Origin: Hyalella azteca
Lineage: Eukaryota; Arthropoda; Malacostraca; Amphipoda; Hyalellidae
Assembly (NCBI RefSeq): GCF_000764305.2
Contig: NW_025946732.1
Coordinates: 21,561-85,560, forward strand
Direction of reading: 5' to 3'
DNA: 64,000 nt
Shown: positions 24,901 through 34,469 of the stretch, in pieces
How the letters are laid out: each line of letters begins with the position of its first letter
Numbering within the stretch: position 1 is the stretch's first letter
Program-made: the position numbers and the translations under genes
The notes under the pieces: model-generated
The model's input: the letters and a program-made list of their open reading frames with translations, nothing else
The model's database searches: none
What the model was told of the DNA's origin: nothing

Positions 24901-27900
24901 CCTAGCCACTAGACCACACGGGATTGAGGTGAGATAGGCGCCAAGTTTATTTTGAATTTGTCTTCAATACATAAAATATTCTTTGTTATTGATTTATGGT
25001 CACGGCTGTCAGAAATTCCTTTTCAAGAAGTCGGAAACACAGATACACACAGTAACATTTAGATACGATTTTGTTTGAGGATTAAATCATCTTTTATAAG
25101 TTATAGGTTGCATTTTCATAGGTAAAAGGATAGCACAAATTAATCAATAAAATTTCTGCTTATTTCATACTGATAATTTCTCATCAAAACTACAATTTCA
25201 AACCTACGCAATTATCACCGATACAGAAACTATTATTCAGTCATCAATAGGTACCTCTTTAATTTTCAAACATCACTGAAAATTTGCATAATAAACAAGA
25301 CAGCAACACAACAATCTTAGAAAATCACCGAAAATTTTGTGAATTTCAGCTATGGGGCAACAGCTTGTATAGTTCATTCCCAGGGTCTAGTGAATATGAT
25401 GCGTGGCTCTCACTCTCGAGGCCAGAGATCGATACCAGGCTCGAGAATATGTTTTGAAATAGTCCCCAGAAATTTAAAAAATATAACTCGGTATTCACTG
25501 CATTGAGTGACAGAGAGCGCATTTTCTCGTCGACGAAAACGTGAAGTCACGGACGGACGCACAGACAGACAGACGGACGGACAGACGGAGAGACGGACAT
25601 GGCGAGCACATTAGTGCATTTTTTCCATAAATAAGAAAATGCGCTATAAATAACTGTGACATATAGCATCTCTAATACAACGGCCTTAATCCTTATTCGG
25701 CGGCGTTTTTTTATAACGTTATTCAGTTAGTCTATACATTAAGAACAGAAAAAAAATAAATATTCCGCCATTGGTCAAATAACTGTAAAATTACTCAGAT
25801 ATTATTATCTGATATTATATTACTCTGATATATTATCTAAATGATATTTCATTTAGATATAAATGAACAATTGAATGACGCCGAACATTGGTCCCAGCGT
25901 CCCACACACTCACTTGACCAGCGGCATGCCAGGCTCCTGGGACGACGAAGACCTGAAGGAAATATCGCTAACTTAAATACAATAGTACGGAAAATGGCAA
26001 ATATAATATGAAGTTCCTGAGGTACCAAAAAATGGCGTCTATAATATAAAACAACAGAGGTACGTCATTTGAAAATCTCCATTAATGCCTAAAGTCACAC
26101 TAAATATCGACTAATTTTGTTAAATATGAGACACAACACAGATGCACAATATTTCAGCACCAGCATCGAACGAATGAACGCATTCATTCGATGAACAAAC
26201 ATATGATAAAGAAGACAACAACACATGCATTCGGTGTACATAAACGCATTCATCCTATAAATTTTGCCGTTTTCTGATGAATGAACATACGAATTTGATA
26301 AATTCGTCCGTCCTTCCGCTGAATGAACAAACGAATTTGATAAATTCGTCCGTCCTTCCGCTGAATGAACAAACGAATTTGATAAATTCGTCCGACTTTC
26401 TGCTGGATGAACGCATGTATTTGATAAATTCATCCATGTTTCTGATGGATGAAGACAAGTTCCCGATGAAGAAACTCGTGTTTTTGATGAGTAAGACTGG
26501 TTACTCACGCCACTCTATCGACGTCCCAGTAGTCAGGGCTGTCCGACACCCACGGGTTAGGAGGCTCACTCACGAACAGGTGAGGATCGTACTCACTGTA
26601 CTGCTCGAAATAGTTCAGGTACCTGCCGGGGCATGATGGTTACTGTGAGGGGCATGATCGATACTATGAGGGTCCCGCCAGGGCATGATTATTAACTTAG
26701 AGGACCTGCTTATGCATGGCATTACAGGAACAGGTCGGTGCATGATGTTGCACCGCCAACGCATGAGCAGAATACTGCCATACTCCCAAAGCACTAAAGT
26801 TCCATGTAGGAAATTGACTAAAAATACAGAAATTATTGTGTACCATGTACCAGTAAACAATAATTGGAAATGATACTGGCATTCTGATAAGCTACTTACT
26901 GTATGACAAGATTCGTCTTATAAACGTATTATAATATCATCACATCTGCTGCCTACATCTAAATGGAAATACACTTAAATTTACGTACGAATCAGCAGCT
27001 TTTGAGACTTTGAAGGTGCATCGATCTATTTTAGTTTTAAGAATCTCGACTTCGGCTTTGAGTCTGTCGCGGGGGCTGTTGAGCTCAGCCTCGGATATAG
27101 TGGGTGAGAGCCGCCCCCCCGGCACACCTAGCGCCAGGTGCCGCGTTGATCGTAGAGGCTTGTTCATACGACATGCCTTCTTGATGTCTATCTCTGTTGT
27201 ATTTACACACCCAGGCTGGAAAAATTAAATGAATTAGTGAATTAGATACTGAATAAAGATAATAGATTAGAATTACTATGTTGTATAGGAAGTATATGTT
27301 CATACGACACGCCTTCTCGATGTCGATCTCTGTTGTATTTACACACCCAGGCTGGAAAAATTAAATGATAGTGAATTAGCTACTTAATAAAGGTAATAGA
27401 TTAAAATTACTATGTTACAAAGGAATTAAAATTACTATGTTACAAAGAAAGCATGTTCATACGACATGCTTTCTTGATGTCGATATCTGCTGGATTTAAA
27501 CCAACAGGCTAGAAAAATTAAATGTACAAAGGAACAAAATTTATATGCGTATTGAAGAATCCTTTTAAGCTCTATTCATCATCTTGAATGAAGCTATTCC
27601 CACAACATAAAAGAATTTTGGTATGCATGGCGTCCATATAAAATGGTCTACATAAACCATGGCATTGTGGCCTCTGATTCTTTCATGAAAAATGCAAAAA
27701 AGCTGTAAAATTTAGGCCTATAGAGCCTCTCACATATGAAACGTATTTCACTTTTAAAAATTATCAGCGTGTACAACCCCCCTCCCCCCCCCCCCCCAAA
27801 AAATGGATGTGCATTGCACTCAAAAAATTTAATTTATTATTTTATCTAAATAGTGACCCAAATTTTTACATACAGTCCGGACGTGACAGTAATAAGCCTT

Positions 27901-30798
27901 TTTACCGAGACAAATTGTTTCAGGATGACCCAATCAAGAAGGATTTCCTCACTATCTGAGCAAAGTTTGACGCATATCTCGGTCATATCTCGGTTATATA
28001 GATATATATATAAAAACTAGCGGGAAACCCACCACAGGCCTGTGGACGTCCCAGAAAGCTCTCTCCTGAGAGTCCAGGACCTTGCGCTCCAGCTTATCCC
28101 TCTTCTTGTCAACCTTGCTCTGCGCCTCAGCCTTCAGGGCATTAGTATCAATATTATAGCAATTAACATTGGCTTTTCAATATAAAGCTTTTTAAAACAA
28201 TGTGCAAAGGATCAATTGATCAACTCTTTATCAAAATCACAAGACATATTTTATTATTTTTAGTTCAATTCACCTGCATGAAGATGAACTCCCACTTGCG
28301 GCTGAACATTTTTTGAAGTCGGGCTAAATTTTCAGCCTCGTAATCGGCGAGCTCCAGGCGCGCTTTGTTCTGCATTGTGCGCTTACATAAGTACACGGCT
28401 GCAAGAACAATATAATGTAAGTACACGGCTGCAAGAACAATATAATGTAAGTACACGGCTGCAAGAACAATATAATGTAAGAACACGGCTGCAAGAACAA
28501 TACAATGTAAGTACACGGCTGCAAGAACAATACAATGTAAGAACACGGCTGCAAAAACTAAACAATGTAAGTACACGGCTGCAGGAACAATACAATGTAA
28601 GTACACGGCACAATACTCAGTATATGTCTTGTTTGCGACAATATTTTGCCCTGTTTGGGGGCGCCCATACAAGTACACGGTCGTAATATAACAACATTAG
28701 TTTTCGTATGTGGTAAAGCTAAGTGATACCGTATTAGATTTTAGGTTAATAATGTCTCAATTGGATTTCAAGTCATCATGCACTGACGTGACCTCGCGTA
28801 GGAATCCGTTATAATTTATCATTATGATTTGCAATTCCACCGCAGAGGAGCATGGTTCAATTAATTGTGTTTATTTTTGTGTTATACATTCCTTACTGGA
28901 TTCCAAGAGTTATATTAGAAAAAGTTTATCTTTGCTGGACGTGTCCGGTTTTTATTATTAGGATTATCATTTCAAATTCTAGTCTCCAGTTAAATAAGGC
29001 TATAAATAGAATATAAAGAGATTGAACTTTTCGAGCTTTGCCTTTAGCACAGGTTCTCGACTGTGTGTTTCATCTTATTGTGTAACAATTCAAGTGCTGG
29101 TTGGTAGGAAGTACCTTACAAAATAGTTATTCTACATCTTGAAAACGGAACATTTCTCTTGGAAATTCGACCTACCGGAGTTGCATTTATTTGTTCTGAA
29201 GGCCTGCAGAGTCAATATCTTTTTTGACTTCAATATGACTCACCATAGTCAGTGTTCTCGGGCTCCCAGCAGTTCGACGGCCAGAAGTAAGGGGTCTGTG
29301 AAGAATAAAGATGTTGGCAACTATATCCATATGTAACTTTTCTGCACAAATTTTTGATTGATAACTACGATATCCATGTATCCGTGTCACGCGTCATGAA
29401 TGAATATAGTTTTCGATTTTATTTAATTCTTTGTGAAACCATGAAAAAGAAACCACCTGAAATTAATAAATTAATATCTTGACGCAGACCTGGAAGCGAT
29501 AGAAGGTGTTGTCGTTCTTGATGGTGAGGACGTGGTCGTCTATCGGGAAGAAGTAGCCGTGGGCCGACATGAGATGCGACAGGTGGAGTGCCTCCGCTGT
29601 TTGTGGAAATAAATATAAATTTGCTCATAAAAAGTATTTTTCTGTTTATTCAATTTCTGATGATGCCCTTTAATCATTGCCAGACTATACTTCACAACGT
29701 TACAATCTTAGCCACCAGACTGCAATAACTCTAGAAGCTTTCAGGTGCCGCTTTCAGCCATGGCCTGAACATTGGACAGAAATGATGCGGCTCTCATAGG
29801 TGATCCCAACCTAAATTCAATTCCTTCTGCGTCCTAAATACCGCTCTCTAAGTAACTCAATCACTTGTTTTAGCCCTCTAAGTTACTCAATACATTCATT
29901 TATGTCCTCGAAATCTTTATCCCACCAAAAATCTGGGTCCTTGATATCTCTCACCCGCTCACCTGGGTCCTCGATATCTCTCACCCTCTCACCAGGGTCC
30001 TCGATATCTCTCACCCGCTCACCTGGGTCCTCGATATCTCTCACCCTCTCACCTGGGTCCTAGATATCTCTCACCCGCTCACCTGGGTCCTCGATATCGA
30101 GGTTTTTAAGCATCCACGATATAAGCTCGACGCCGGTGAAGACTGACGGGATTTTGGACATGAAACTCTTGACGGTTCTGACGGGGACGCCGCGTTCCTC
30201 GTCTTGCATCCTCTCCACCAGCGCCTCCATCTGAGGAACAACGGCCCATTAGCAAATGTACAGCTTACAGTGGTCCCACTGGGTGAGATTTTAGCGGTAA
30301 AGAAAACAATTGTCTACTACTCGGTAAACAATACTCGTGAATGGAGTTCGTGAAGGGAATTATAGTATTAATAATAATTTATAGTAAGCGTATTATGGAA
30401 GAATTAACAATGGAACATCATATTTTTTTCTGAAGACTCGTAACTACGGTAATCTGTCTTCTTGATAAATTATATCAGTTTATTTGATAAACAAATTGAT
30501 ATAATAAACAACGATCATGCACCTTCTTGTAGACGATGTGGTTGGGAGTTTCCTCTGGCGTTGCGCCGATGCCTGTGCTGCTCTGGCCATTCTTGACGCC
30601 CGCTTTGATGGCAGACTTTGTGGTGCTGTTGCTGCTGCTGCCACCTACTATTGGGGTGTTGGTGTTACTCCTGTTTGTGGAGCAGGTAGTTATGGTTGTC
30701 TTGTTAGGTATGGAGGTGTTGGAGGTCGTGGTTGTGGTTGTGGGTGCAGCTCCCTTTTTGCGCACTGCCCCCCGGTCCGATGTCGACATGCTGACCAT
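21904..30798 (-). CDS. RGS7: R7-family regulator of G-protein signalling (RGS7/RGS6-like), 12 exons
   Basis: Gene-level entry. Twelve minus-strand exons join in phase throughout (1593 nt, 531 codons from ATG 30798). Order: low-complexity N-terminus; DEP domain ([40 protein letters not shown]); DHEX region ([36 protein letters not shown]); GGL domain with its NPW motif; RGS domain ([42 protein letters not shown]). This order is unique to the R7 family, which binds G-beta-5 through GGL, is placed at membranes by R7BP through DEP/DHEX and speeds GTP hydrolysis by Gi/o alpha subunits, mainly in neurons. The final exon with the stop is not identified. Introns are 0.1-1.5 kb, compact compared with the other two genes. 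Confidence 0.93.
22822..23008 (-). CDS. RGS7: RGS7-like exon 11 (RGS domain core)
   Basis: One base plus 62 codons: [48 protein letters not shown]. The VNID Asn and EFLAP are conserved. The junction with exon 10 gives ENLMFLTAV where family members have ENLRFWLAV, so the usual Arg, Trp and Leu are replaced. Acceptor ttcgctgctcag, donor GCT/gtatgt. Confidence 0.93.
23055..23345. repeat. Degenerate ~25-45 bp AT-rich tandem array
   Basis: Many versions of AACGTACATTAACGTAC and ACTTAATAACTAA in an intron of the RGS gene. The array is palindrome-rich (GTAC, TTAA). Confidence 0.75.
23885..23968. repeat. 25-bp minisatellite, three copies
   Basis: GAGTGGTGTGATGAATGATG, with GTGAT, three times with one variant, inside an RGS intron. 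Confidence 0.9.
24339..24464 (-). CDS. RGS7: RGS7-like exon 10 (RGS domain start)
   Basis: One base, 41 codons and two bases. [37 protein letters not shown]. The conserved WGF and the S-A-E-N-L of the RGS fold (Asn that contacts G-alpha) are present. Acceptor ggaaattttcag, donor CTTAT/gtgagt. Confidence 0.94.
24508..24838. repeat. 167-bp tandem duplication beside the tRNA gene
   Basis: Two copies starting at 24508 and 24675 share TTGTTGAACT.ACTATA, ATGCAAAATTTAATTT (ACGCAAAATTTAATTT in copy 2) and ATTTTTTATTGCATTAAAA, with about 10-15% differences. Confidence 0.92.
24852..24923 (-). tRNA. tRNA-Glu (anticodon CTC)
   Basis: 72 nt that fold as a standard cloverleaf: 7-bp acceptor stem TCCCGTG/CACGGGA with discriminator A, D-arm GTCTAGTGGCTAGGAT containing box A, anticodon loop CTCTCAC with CTC at positions 34-36, and T-arm GGTTCGATTCC (box B). 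A TTTTT run follows within 10 nt, as a pol III terminator. It lies in an intron of the RGS7-like gene on the same strand and reads GAG codons. The 3' CCA is not encoded, as expected in eukaryotes. Confidence 0.97.
25500..25645. mobile_element. Short interspersed element with 13-bp inverted ends (copy A)
   Basis: The core 25516-25645 starts AGCGCATTTTCTC and ends with its inverted repeat (one mismatch). Inside are CGTCGACGAAAACGTGAAGT and a GGAC/GACA-rich microsatellite. Copies B and C are at 57235-57328 and 61214-61315. All three are preceded by a TCACTGCA-GTGAGTGACAGAG segment (TCACTGCATTGAGTGACAGAG in this copy). No transposase is encoded. Confidence 0.8.
25914..25952 (-). CDS. RGS7: RGS7-like exon 9 (39 bp)
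   Basis: A small exon between acceptor tatttccttcag and donor TCAA/gtgagt. It encodes [12 protein letters not shown], joining the GGL to the RGS domain, and keeps the phase on both sides. Confidence 0.8.
26275..26455. repeat. 42-bp minisatellite, about four copies
   Basis: Units contain GAATTTGATAAATTCGTCCG and CTGAATGAACAAAC. It is intronic, about 55 bp past the donor of exon 8. The inner part GAATTTGATAAATTC is itself a palindrome. Confidence 0.92.
26509..26622 (-). CDS. RGS7: RGS7-like exon 8 (GGL end)
   Basis: One base, 37 codons and two bases. [19 protein letters not shown], then [18 protein letters not shown]. The NPW motif marks the G-gamma-like end that contacts G-beta-5. Acceptor ccccggcag; donor GTGGC/gtgagt. 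Confidence 0.92.
26989..27215 (-). CDS. RGS7: RGS7-like exon 7 (linker and GGL start)
   Basis: 75 codons plus two bases from acceptor tttttccag to donor GATTC/gtacgt. It starts [18 protein letters not shown], conserved in R7 proteins, and then has a Ser/Pro-rich linker ([16 protein letters not shown]). It ends with the GGL helix ([26 protein letters not shown]). Two diverged copies of its acceptor and first ~18 codons lie upstream in the intron. Confidence 0.93.
27140..27525. repeat. Triplicated exon start of RGS7-like exon 7
   Basis: Acceptor plus exon-start copies begin at 27215 (the real exon), 27351 and 27508. The second encodes [18 protein letters not shown], the third [18 protein letters not shown]. 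Intron sequence after the exon piece is also shared (TTAAATGA, AGATAATAGATTA, AATTACTATGTT). The unit is 136-157 bp, so exon and intron were duplicated together. Confidence 0.92.
27778..27797. repeat. Poly-C tract
   Basis: A C-rich homopolymer interrupted by one T, in an RGS intron. It is prone to length error. Confidence 0.9.
28033..28131 (-). CDS. RGS7: RGS7-like exon 6 (DHEX end)
   Basis: 33 codons, phase 0 at both ends: [33 protein letters not shown]. The acceptor (actaatgccctgaag) has a poor pyrimidine tract. The donor is GTG/gtgggt. Confidence 0.92.
28274..28398 (-). CDS. RGS7: RGS7-like exon 5 (DHEX)
   Basis: 125 bp; two bases plus 41 codons: [20 protein letters not shown], then [18 protein letters not shown]. 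The acceptor ttgttcttgcag is the first of seven nearly identical acceptors 30 bp apart. The one at 28398 is chosen because only it continues into the conserved sequence without insertion. Confidence 0.95.
28391..28620. repeat. 30-bp tandem repeat of splice acceptor plus exon start, seven units and a partial
   Basis: Units begin at 28391 and every 30 bp to 28571, then a partial unit at 28601. On the minus strand each full unit holds attgttcttgcag followed by CCGTGTACTT. The whole array is open in the RGS frame and would add ten hydrophobic residues per unit ([10 protein letters not shown] or [10 protein letters not shown]). The distal units are more diverged. Confidence 0.97.
29244..29295 (-). 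CDS. RGS7: RGS7-like exon 4 (DHEX start)
   Basis: 52 bp between acceptor ttcttcacag and donor TATG/gtgagt. Encodes [17 protein letters not shown], a signature segment directly after the DEP domain in R7 proteins. Confidence 0.95.
29490..29596 (-). CDS. RGS7: RGS7-like exon 3 (DEP domain, second part)
   Basis: Acceptor ccacaaacag, donor CAG/gtctgc. Two bases complete the split codon, then 35 codons: [35 protein letters not shown]. This is nearly identical in pattern to the RGS7 DEP end. Confidence 0.95.
29933..30082. repeat. 30-bp tandem repeat of exon end plus splice donor, five extra copies
   Basis: Units start at 29933, 29963, 29993, 30023 and 30053, exactly 30 bp apart and in register with the exon edge at 30083. 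On the minus strand each unit reads GATATCGAGGACCCAG followed by gtgagcgggtgaga. Reading through adds ten codons per unit ([10 protein letters not shown]). The copy nearest the exon has a TAG in place of a Glu codon. Confidence 0.97.
30083..30230 (-). CDS. RGS7: RGS7-like exon 2 (DEP domain, first part)
   Basis: Begins after acceptor tgttcctcag; 49 codons plus one base. It encodes [31 protein letters not shown] and NLDIEDP. The donor (CCCAG/gtgagc) is the first of six copies made by a 30-bp tandem repeat extending into the intron. Confidence 0.93.
30523..30798 (-). CDS. RGS7: RGS7-like exon 1 (N-terminus)
   Basis: 92 codons from ATG 30798 to the donor AAG/gtgcat. A second ATG follows at 30789. 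An acceptor-like cacag at about 30825 suggests an upstream noncoding exon. The exon is Ser/Thr/Asn-rich and ends in TPNHIVYKK, matching the pre-DEP segment of RGS6/7 (pattern P N x x V Y K/R K). The low-complexity part is much longer than in vertebrate RGS7. Confidence 0.85.
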
Positions 30799-30999
30799 GC
30801 CTCCTAACAAACCAACATTCTGTGGACAAACAGAGGCTGATTATTCCGCCATATACAACATTTTTACCTAAAGTAATTCTTAAGGTCATTTGTAATTTAA
30901 ATGTGTTGACCGAAAAGTTTATAATTTTATTTATTTCTGGAAGTGGGATTGCGCTAAAAATTCTCTATAATTAAAAGCTTTCGTTATGTATCTTCAATG

Positions 31000-33030
31000 A
31001 AATAGTGAATTCCAGCAGTGAACAACGCTCACGGTTATTCATAGAAACTTATTCATTACACGTGTTTTTCAATATTGCGTTTGAGAATCGAAACTAAATT
31101 TCTGGCATGTGCTGTGTTACTGTCTTAAAACCACTAACTTTGTTTACTCAATTTCAAGTATTTTATCTGCTGTTATGTGGAGCGCTTTACAATTTAAATT
31201 CAATAACTAGAATCTTGATGACGATTACGAGCGACAGAGTCACGCTCCCTATCGCGAGTAGAGCGATGGCCCTCATCAATATTAGATCCTATTAAATGAC
31301 TTGTCTTGATATCACTCAAAAATAAGTGGGTTATAATGTTCAAATAGTTGCCTACTTTTTCACTCACAGCACCAACAAAGAACGGACGTAGCAATGATAC
31401 TCCGTTTCTTCAGGCCACACTGAGGCAGGATGACTCACACAAGTACCAAAAGTGCATCGCCGTTGGTACCATGCCTCTTTCTAATCTCTCAGTGGCATGT
31501 TATTTTCGCCTACGATGTGCAAATGATCCTCCGTAACTTTCGTCAGACTGCAGGATTTTACAACGTTTCAATCTTGCCTAATGTAGGTTTTATATAGGCT
31601 GTCCGAAATGCATTAATCTTTGCTCGAGTCTATATGAAAAGTTGCATACGTCATTGCGAGAGCCGGACGGGTGAAGTGCCACCGGCAATTGGCCATTTCC
31701 TGAGCGCCTGCCGTGGCATAAGTCAGTCTTATTGAGCCTTTGTGAGGCGTTAGTAAGAGAGTATGTGGATGTTTCATGGAATAAGGTTTCTTCTTGTACA
31801 GTTTACTGTAGTATTGATGCAGCTGAGACTTCATGAAAATATCGACTTGGATCATACTTCAATGCCTCATCACTGGAACCGTATGTTCCAAACTCACATT
31901 TTCTGAAGCCTATATTTTAGGCTGTAAAGCTGTCTCGCTGTAACCGGATCAGCGGACCTAAATATGCTCTCGTCGTGACGAAAGAGAACTTGGATTGTTG
32001 TCAATGTTTTTCTTGATTTTCGAAAAGTTACTATTTTACTCAAGTTTAATTTTGTTGCTGATGGCGGATTAATGCCCACATGTACTGGTCAGGGGTTTCT
32101 CGTTAGGAGCACAGCAATGATATCCGCTGTAAGAAGTAAGTATACCAGCCGAGCTAGGCCATCAATCAAACAAACAGACGACAACAGCATGAAGCTACGG
32201 ACGTGACAGATGACTGTATATGCTGATGCCCAAAATTATATCGACATCCGCCAATAATTACACACGAGTGCAGGACCGAGTACAACGTTCGCATTTACAC
32301 CTGCAGGGAAAGGCAATATCGCGCTTGCAGAGGCTATCAATCACGAAGGCTGAAGCTCATATTTTTGTCTGCATTGGTAATCAATCAGATTGTCGTATTC
32401 AAAAATAACCACCAATATTACCTCCTGACACTTTACTTATGCCTGTTGAGGCAGGAAAGAAATCCAGCCGAGGGCAGCAATTATACAAGCAGCGCAATCA
32501 ATTATTCTGTCAGAGATCATACGTACGTCTTGTTCCACAAATTAGATCTGCGCGGTACGGAAATTTTGTCTGTAAAAGTTAAGAATTCGGGCATGTAGGC
32601 ACAATTGCTGCCTGCAGAGACCAGAAACTTAACCTTTGAGCGGCAGCAACTATATGGTTGCAGAGGGTAGCATTTATACCTTATTCAAGAAGTTTCGTGT
32701 GTAAAAAGGAGAAATGTTTTATGCAAACACCTACAATCTACATTTACACGCTAGCGACAGCATTAGTGCATGCAGACATCAGTGGGAAGCCTTCAAAACC
32801 TAAGCTTTTAGACGGCGCCAACTCAGCCTTTTGGTAATAACAATGAAACCTGCAACTGCTAGAAATTGCCGCAGTTAGTAGCATTATGCCAGTAGAAAAC
32901 AGAAATCTCGCCAACAGAATACGACGGATACCGACTACAATTATTTATGCCTGGGCGTATCAGCGCGGTTTAGGGCCACGCCAGGGCAGTTTAGTGCCGT
33001 GGCAGGGCTGTTTCTTTAGGGATGCATCAG
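31000..33030. other. Intergenic, no feature recognised
   Basis: About 2 kb upstream of the RGS gene with a more balanced base content than its surroundings. Some open frames occur (for example minus strand 31894-32079), but none has a recognisable motif. Scattered GCAGCAA/TTATAC phrases at 32250-32700 hint at an old repeat. Confidence 0.4.
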
Positions 33031-33034
33031 CACA

Positions 33035-33450
33035 GTTTAGCGCTGCGGTGGCGCAGTTTAGTGCTGTAACAGAGTAGTTTGAGTCGCGTCAGCGCTGTTT
33101 GGGGTTGCAACCGTATGGTTTAAGGCCGCGACAGAGCAGTTTGAGTCGCGTCAGCGCTGTTTGGGGTTGCGACCGCATGGTTTAAGGCCGCGGCAGCGCA
33201 GTTTGAGTCGCGTCAGAGCTGTTTGAGGTTGCGATCGCATGGTTTAAGGCCGCGACAGAGCAGTTTGAGTCGCGTCAGCGCTGTTTGGTGTTGCCACCGT
33301 ATTGTTTATGGTTTAAGGCCGCGACAGAGCAGTTCGAGTCGCATCAGCGCTGTTTGGGGTTGCAACCGTATGGTTTAAGGCCGCGGCAGAGCAGTTTGAG
33401 TCGCGTCAGCGCTGTTTGGGGTCGCGACCGCGTAGTTTAAAGCCGCGTCA
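33035..33450. repeat. ~60-bp GC-rich minisatellite, about six copies
   Basis: Units contain CAGTTTGAGTCGCGTCAGCG, CTGTTTGGGGTTGC and ATGGTTTAAGGCCGCG. Small indels occur (one unit has an extra GTTTATGGTTTA). Confidence 0.93.
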
Positions 33451-33569
33451 GGGTCGGCAGCGAACGCTCGCTCGTCGAGTTTTCCCCTGACGCCGCGGCC
33501 AAGATCATCTCCGCCTGCCTGGCGAGAGCGAAGCGCCGACAAGGGAGCGTGCAGCTTTAAGAGACGAGT

Positions 33570-34420
33570 GAACTGTGCCTGCTGCTCTCTATAGCCACCT
33601 GCTGTCTCTTTATAGCCACCTGCTGCTCTCTAGTGCCACCTGCTGCTCTCTATATGCCACCTGCTGCCTCTCTACAGATACCTGCTGCTCTCTAGTGCCG
33701 CCTGCTGACCCTCTACAGACCTGCTGCTCTCTAGTGCCACCTGCTGACTCTCTACAGCCACCTGCTGCTCTCTAGTGCCACCTGCTGACCCTCTACAGAC
33801 CTGCTGCTCTCTAGTGCCACCTGATGACTCTCTACAGCCACCTGCTGCTCTCTAGTGCCACCTGCTGCTCTCTAGTACCACCTGCTGCTCTCTAATGCCA
33901 CCTGCTGTCTCTTTATAGCCACCTGCTGTTCTCTAGTGCACCTGCTGCTCTCTAATGCACCCGGCTGCTCTTTAACGCCACCTGCTGCCTCTATACAGCA
34001 ACCTGCTGCTCTTTAACGCCACCTGCTGCCTCTCTACAGCAACCTGCTGCTCGTTAGGGCCACCTGCTGGCTCTCTATAGCAACCAGCTGCTCCCTAGTG
34101 CCACCTGCTGCTTTCTAACGTCTCCTACTGTGTCTCAACAGCAACCTGCTGCTCTCTAGTGCCACCTGCTGGCTCTCTATAGCAACCAGCTGCTCTCTAG
34201 TGCCACCTACTGCTCTCTAGTGCCACCTGCTGCTCTCTAGTGCCACCTGCTCTACAGCCAGCTGCTACTCTCTACAGCCACCTGCTGCTCTTTATCGTGC
34301 CAATTGCTGCTCTCTACAGCCACTTGCTGTTCTTTAATGCAACCAACTGCCCTTTACTAGTCCACCTGAAGCTTGCTAGTGGTACCAGCTACAACTGTCA
34401 CTACCACCTGCTGCTCATAA
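33570..34420. repeat. ~21-bp minisatellite CCACCTGCTGCTCTCTAGTG, about 40 copies
   Basis: Long array with many point variants (CTACAGCCA, CTTTATAGCCA, CTAACGCCA) and a looser right end. The plus-strand frames across it are repetitive and not gene-like. Confidence 0.95.
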
Positions 34421-34469
34421 GTCATCTGTGTCACGCTCATATGGCACCCGCCTTCTATGGAGTCAAATT

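Noticed and set aside
28391..28600. CRISPR-like array (30-bp regular repeats)
   Set aside because: Units are contiguous without spacers, the genome is eukaryotic, and each unit is an exon edge copy.
28375..28686. Plus-strand 103-residue frame with [10 protein letters not shown] units
   Set aside because: Antisense of the 30-bp acceptor array of the RGS7-like gene.
30536..30871. Plus-strand Val/Leu-rich 111-residue frame
   Set aside because: Antisense of the Thr/Ser/Asn-rich first exon of the RGS7-like gene.
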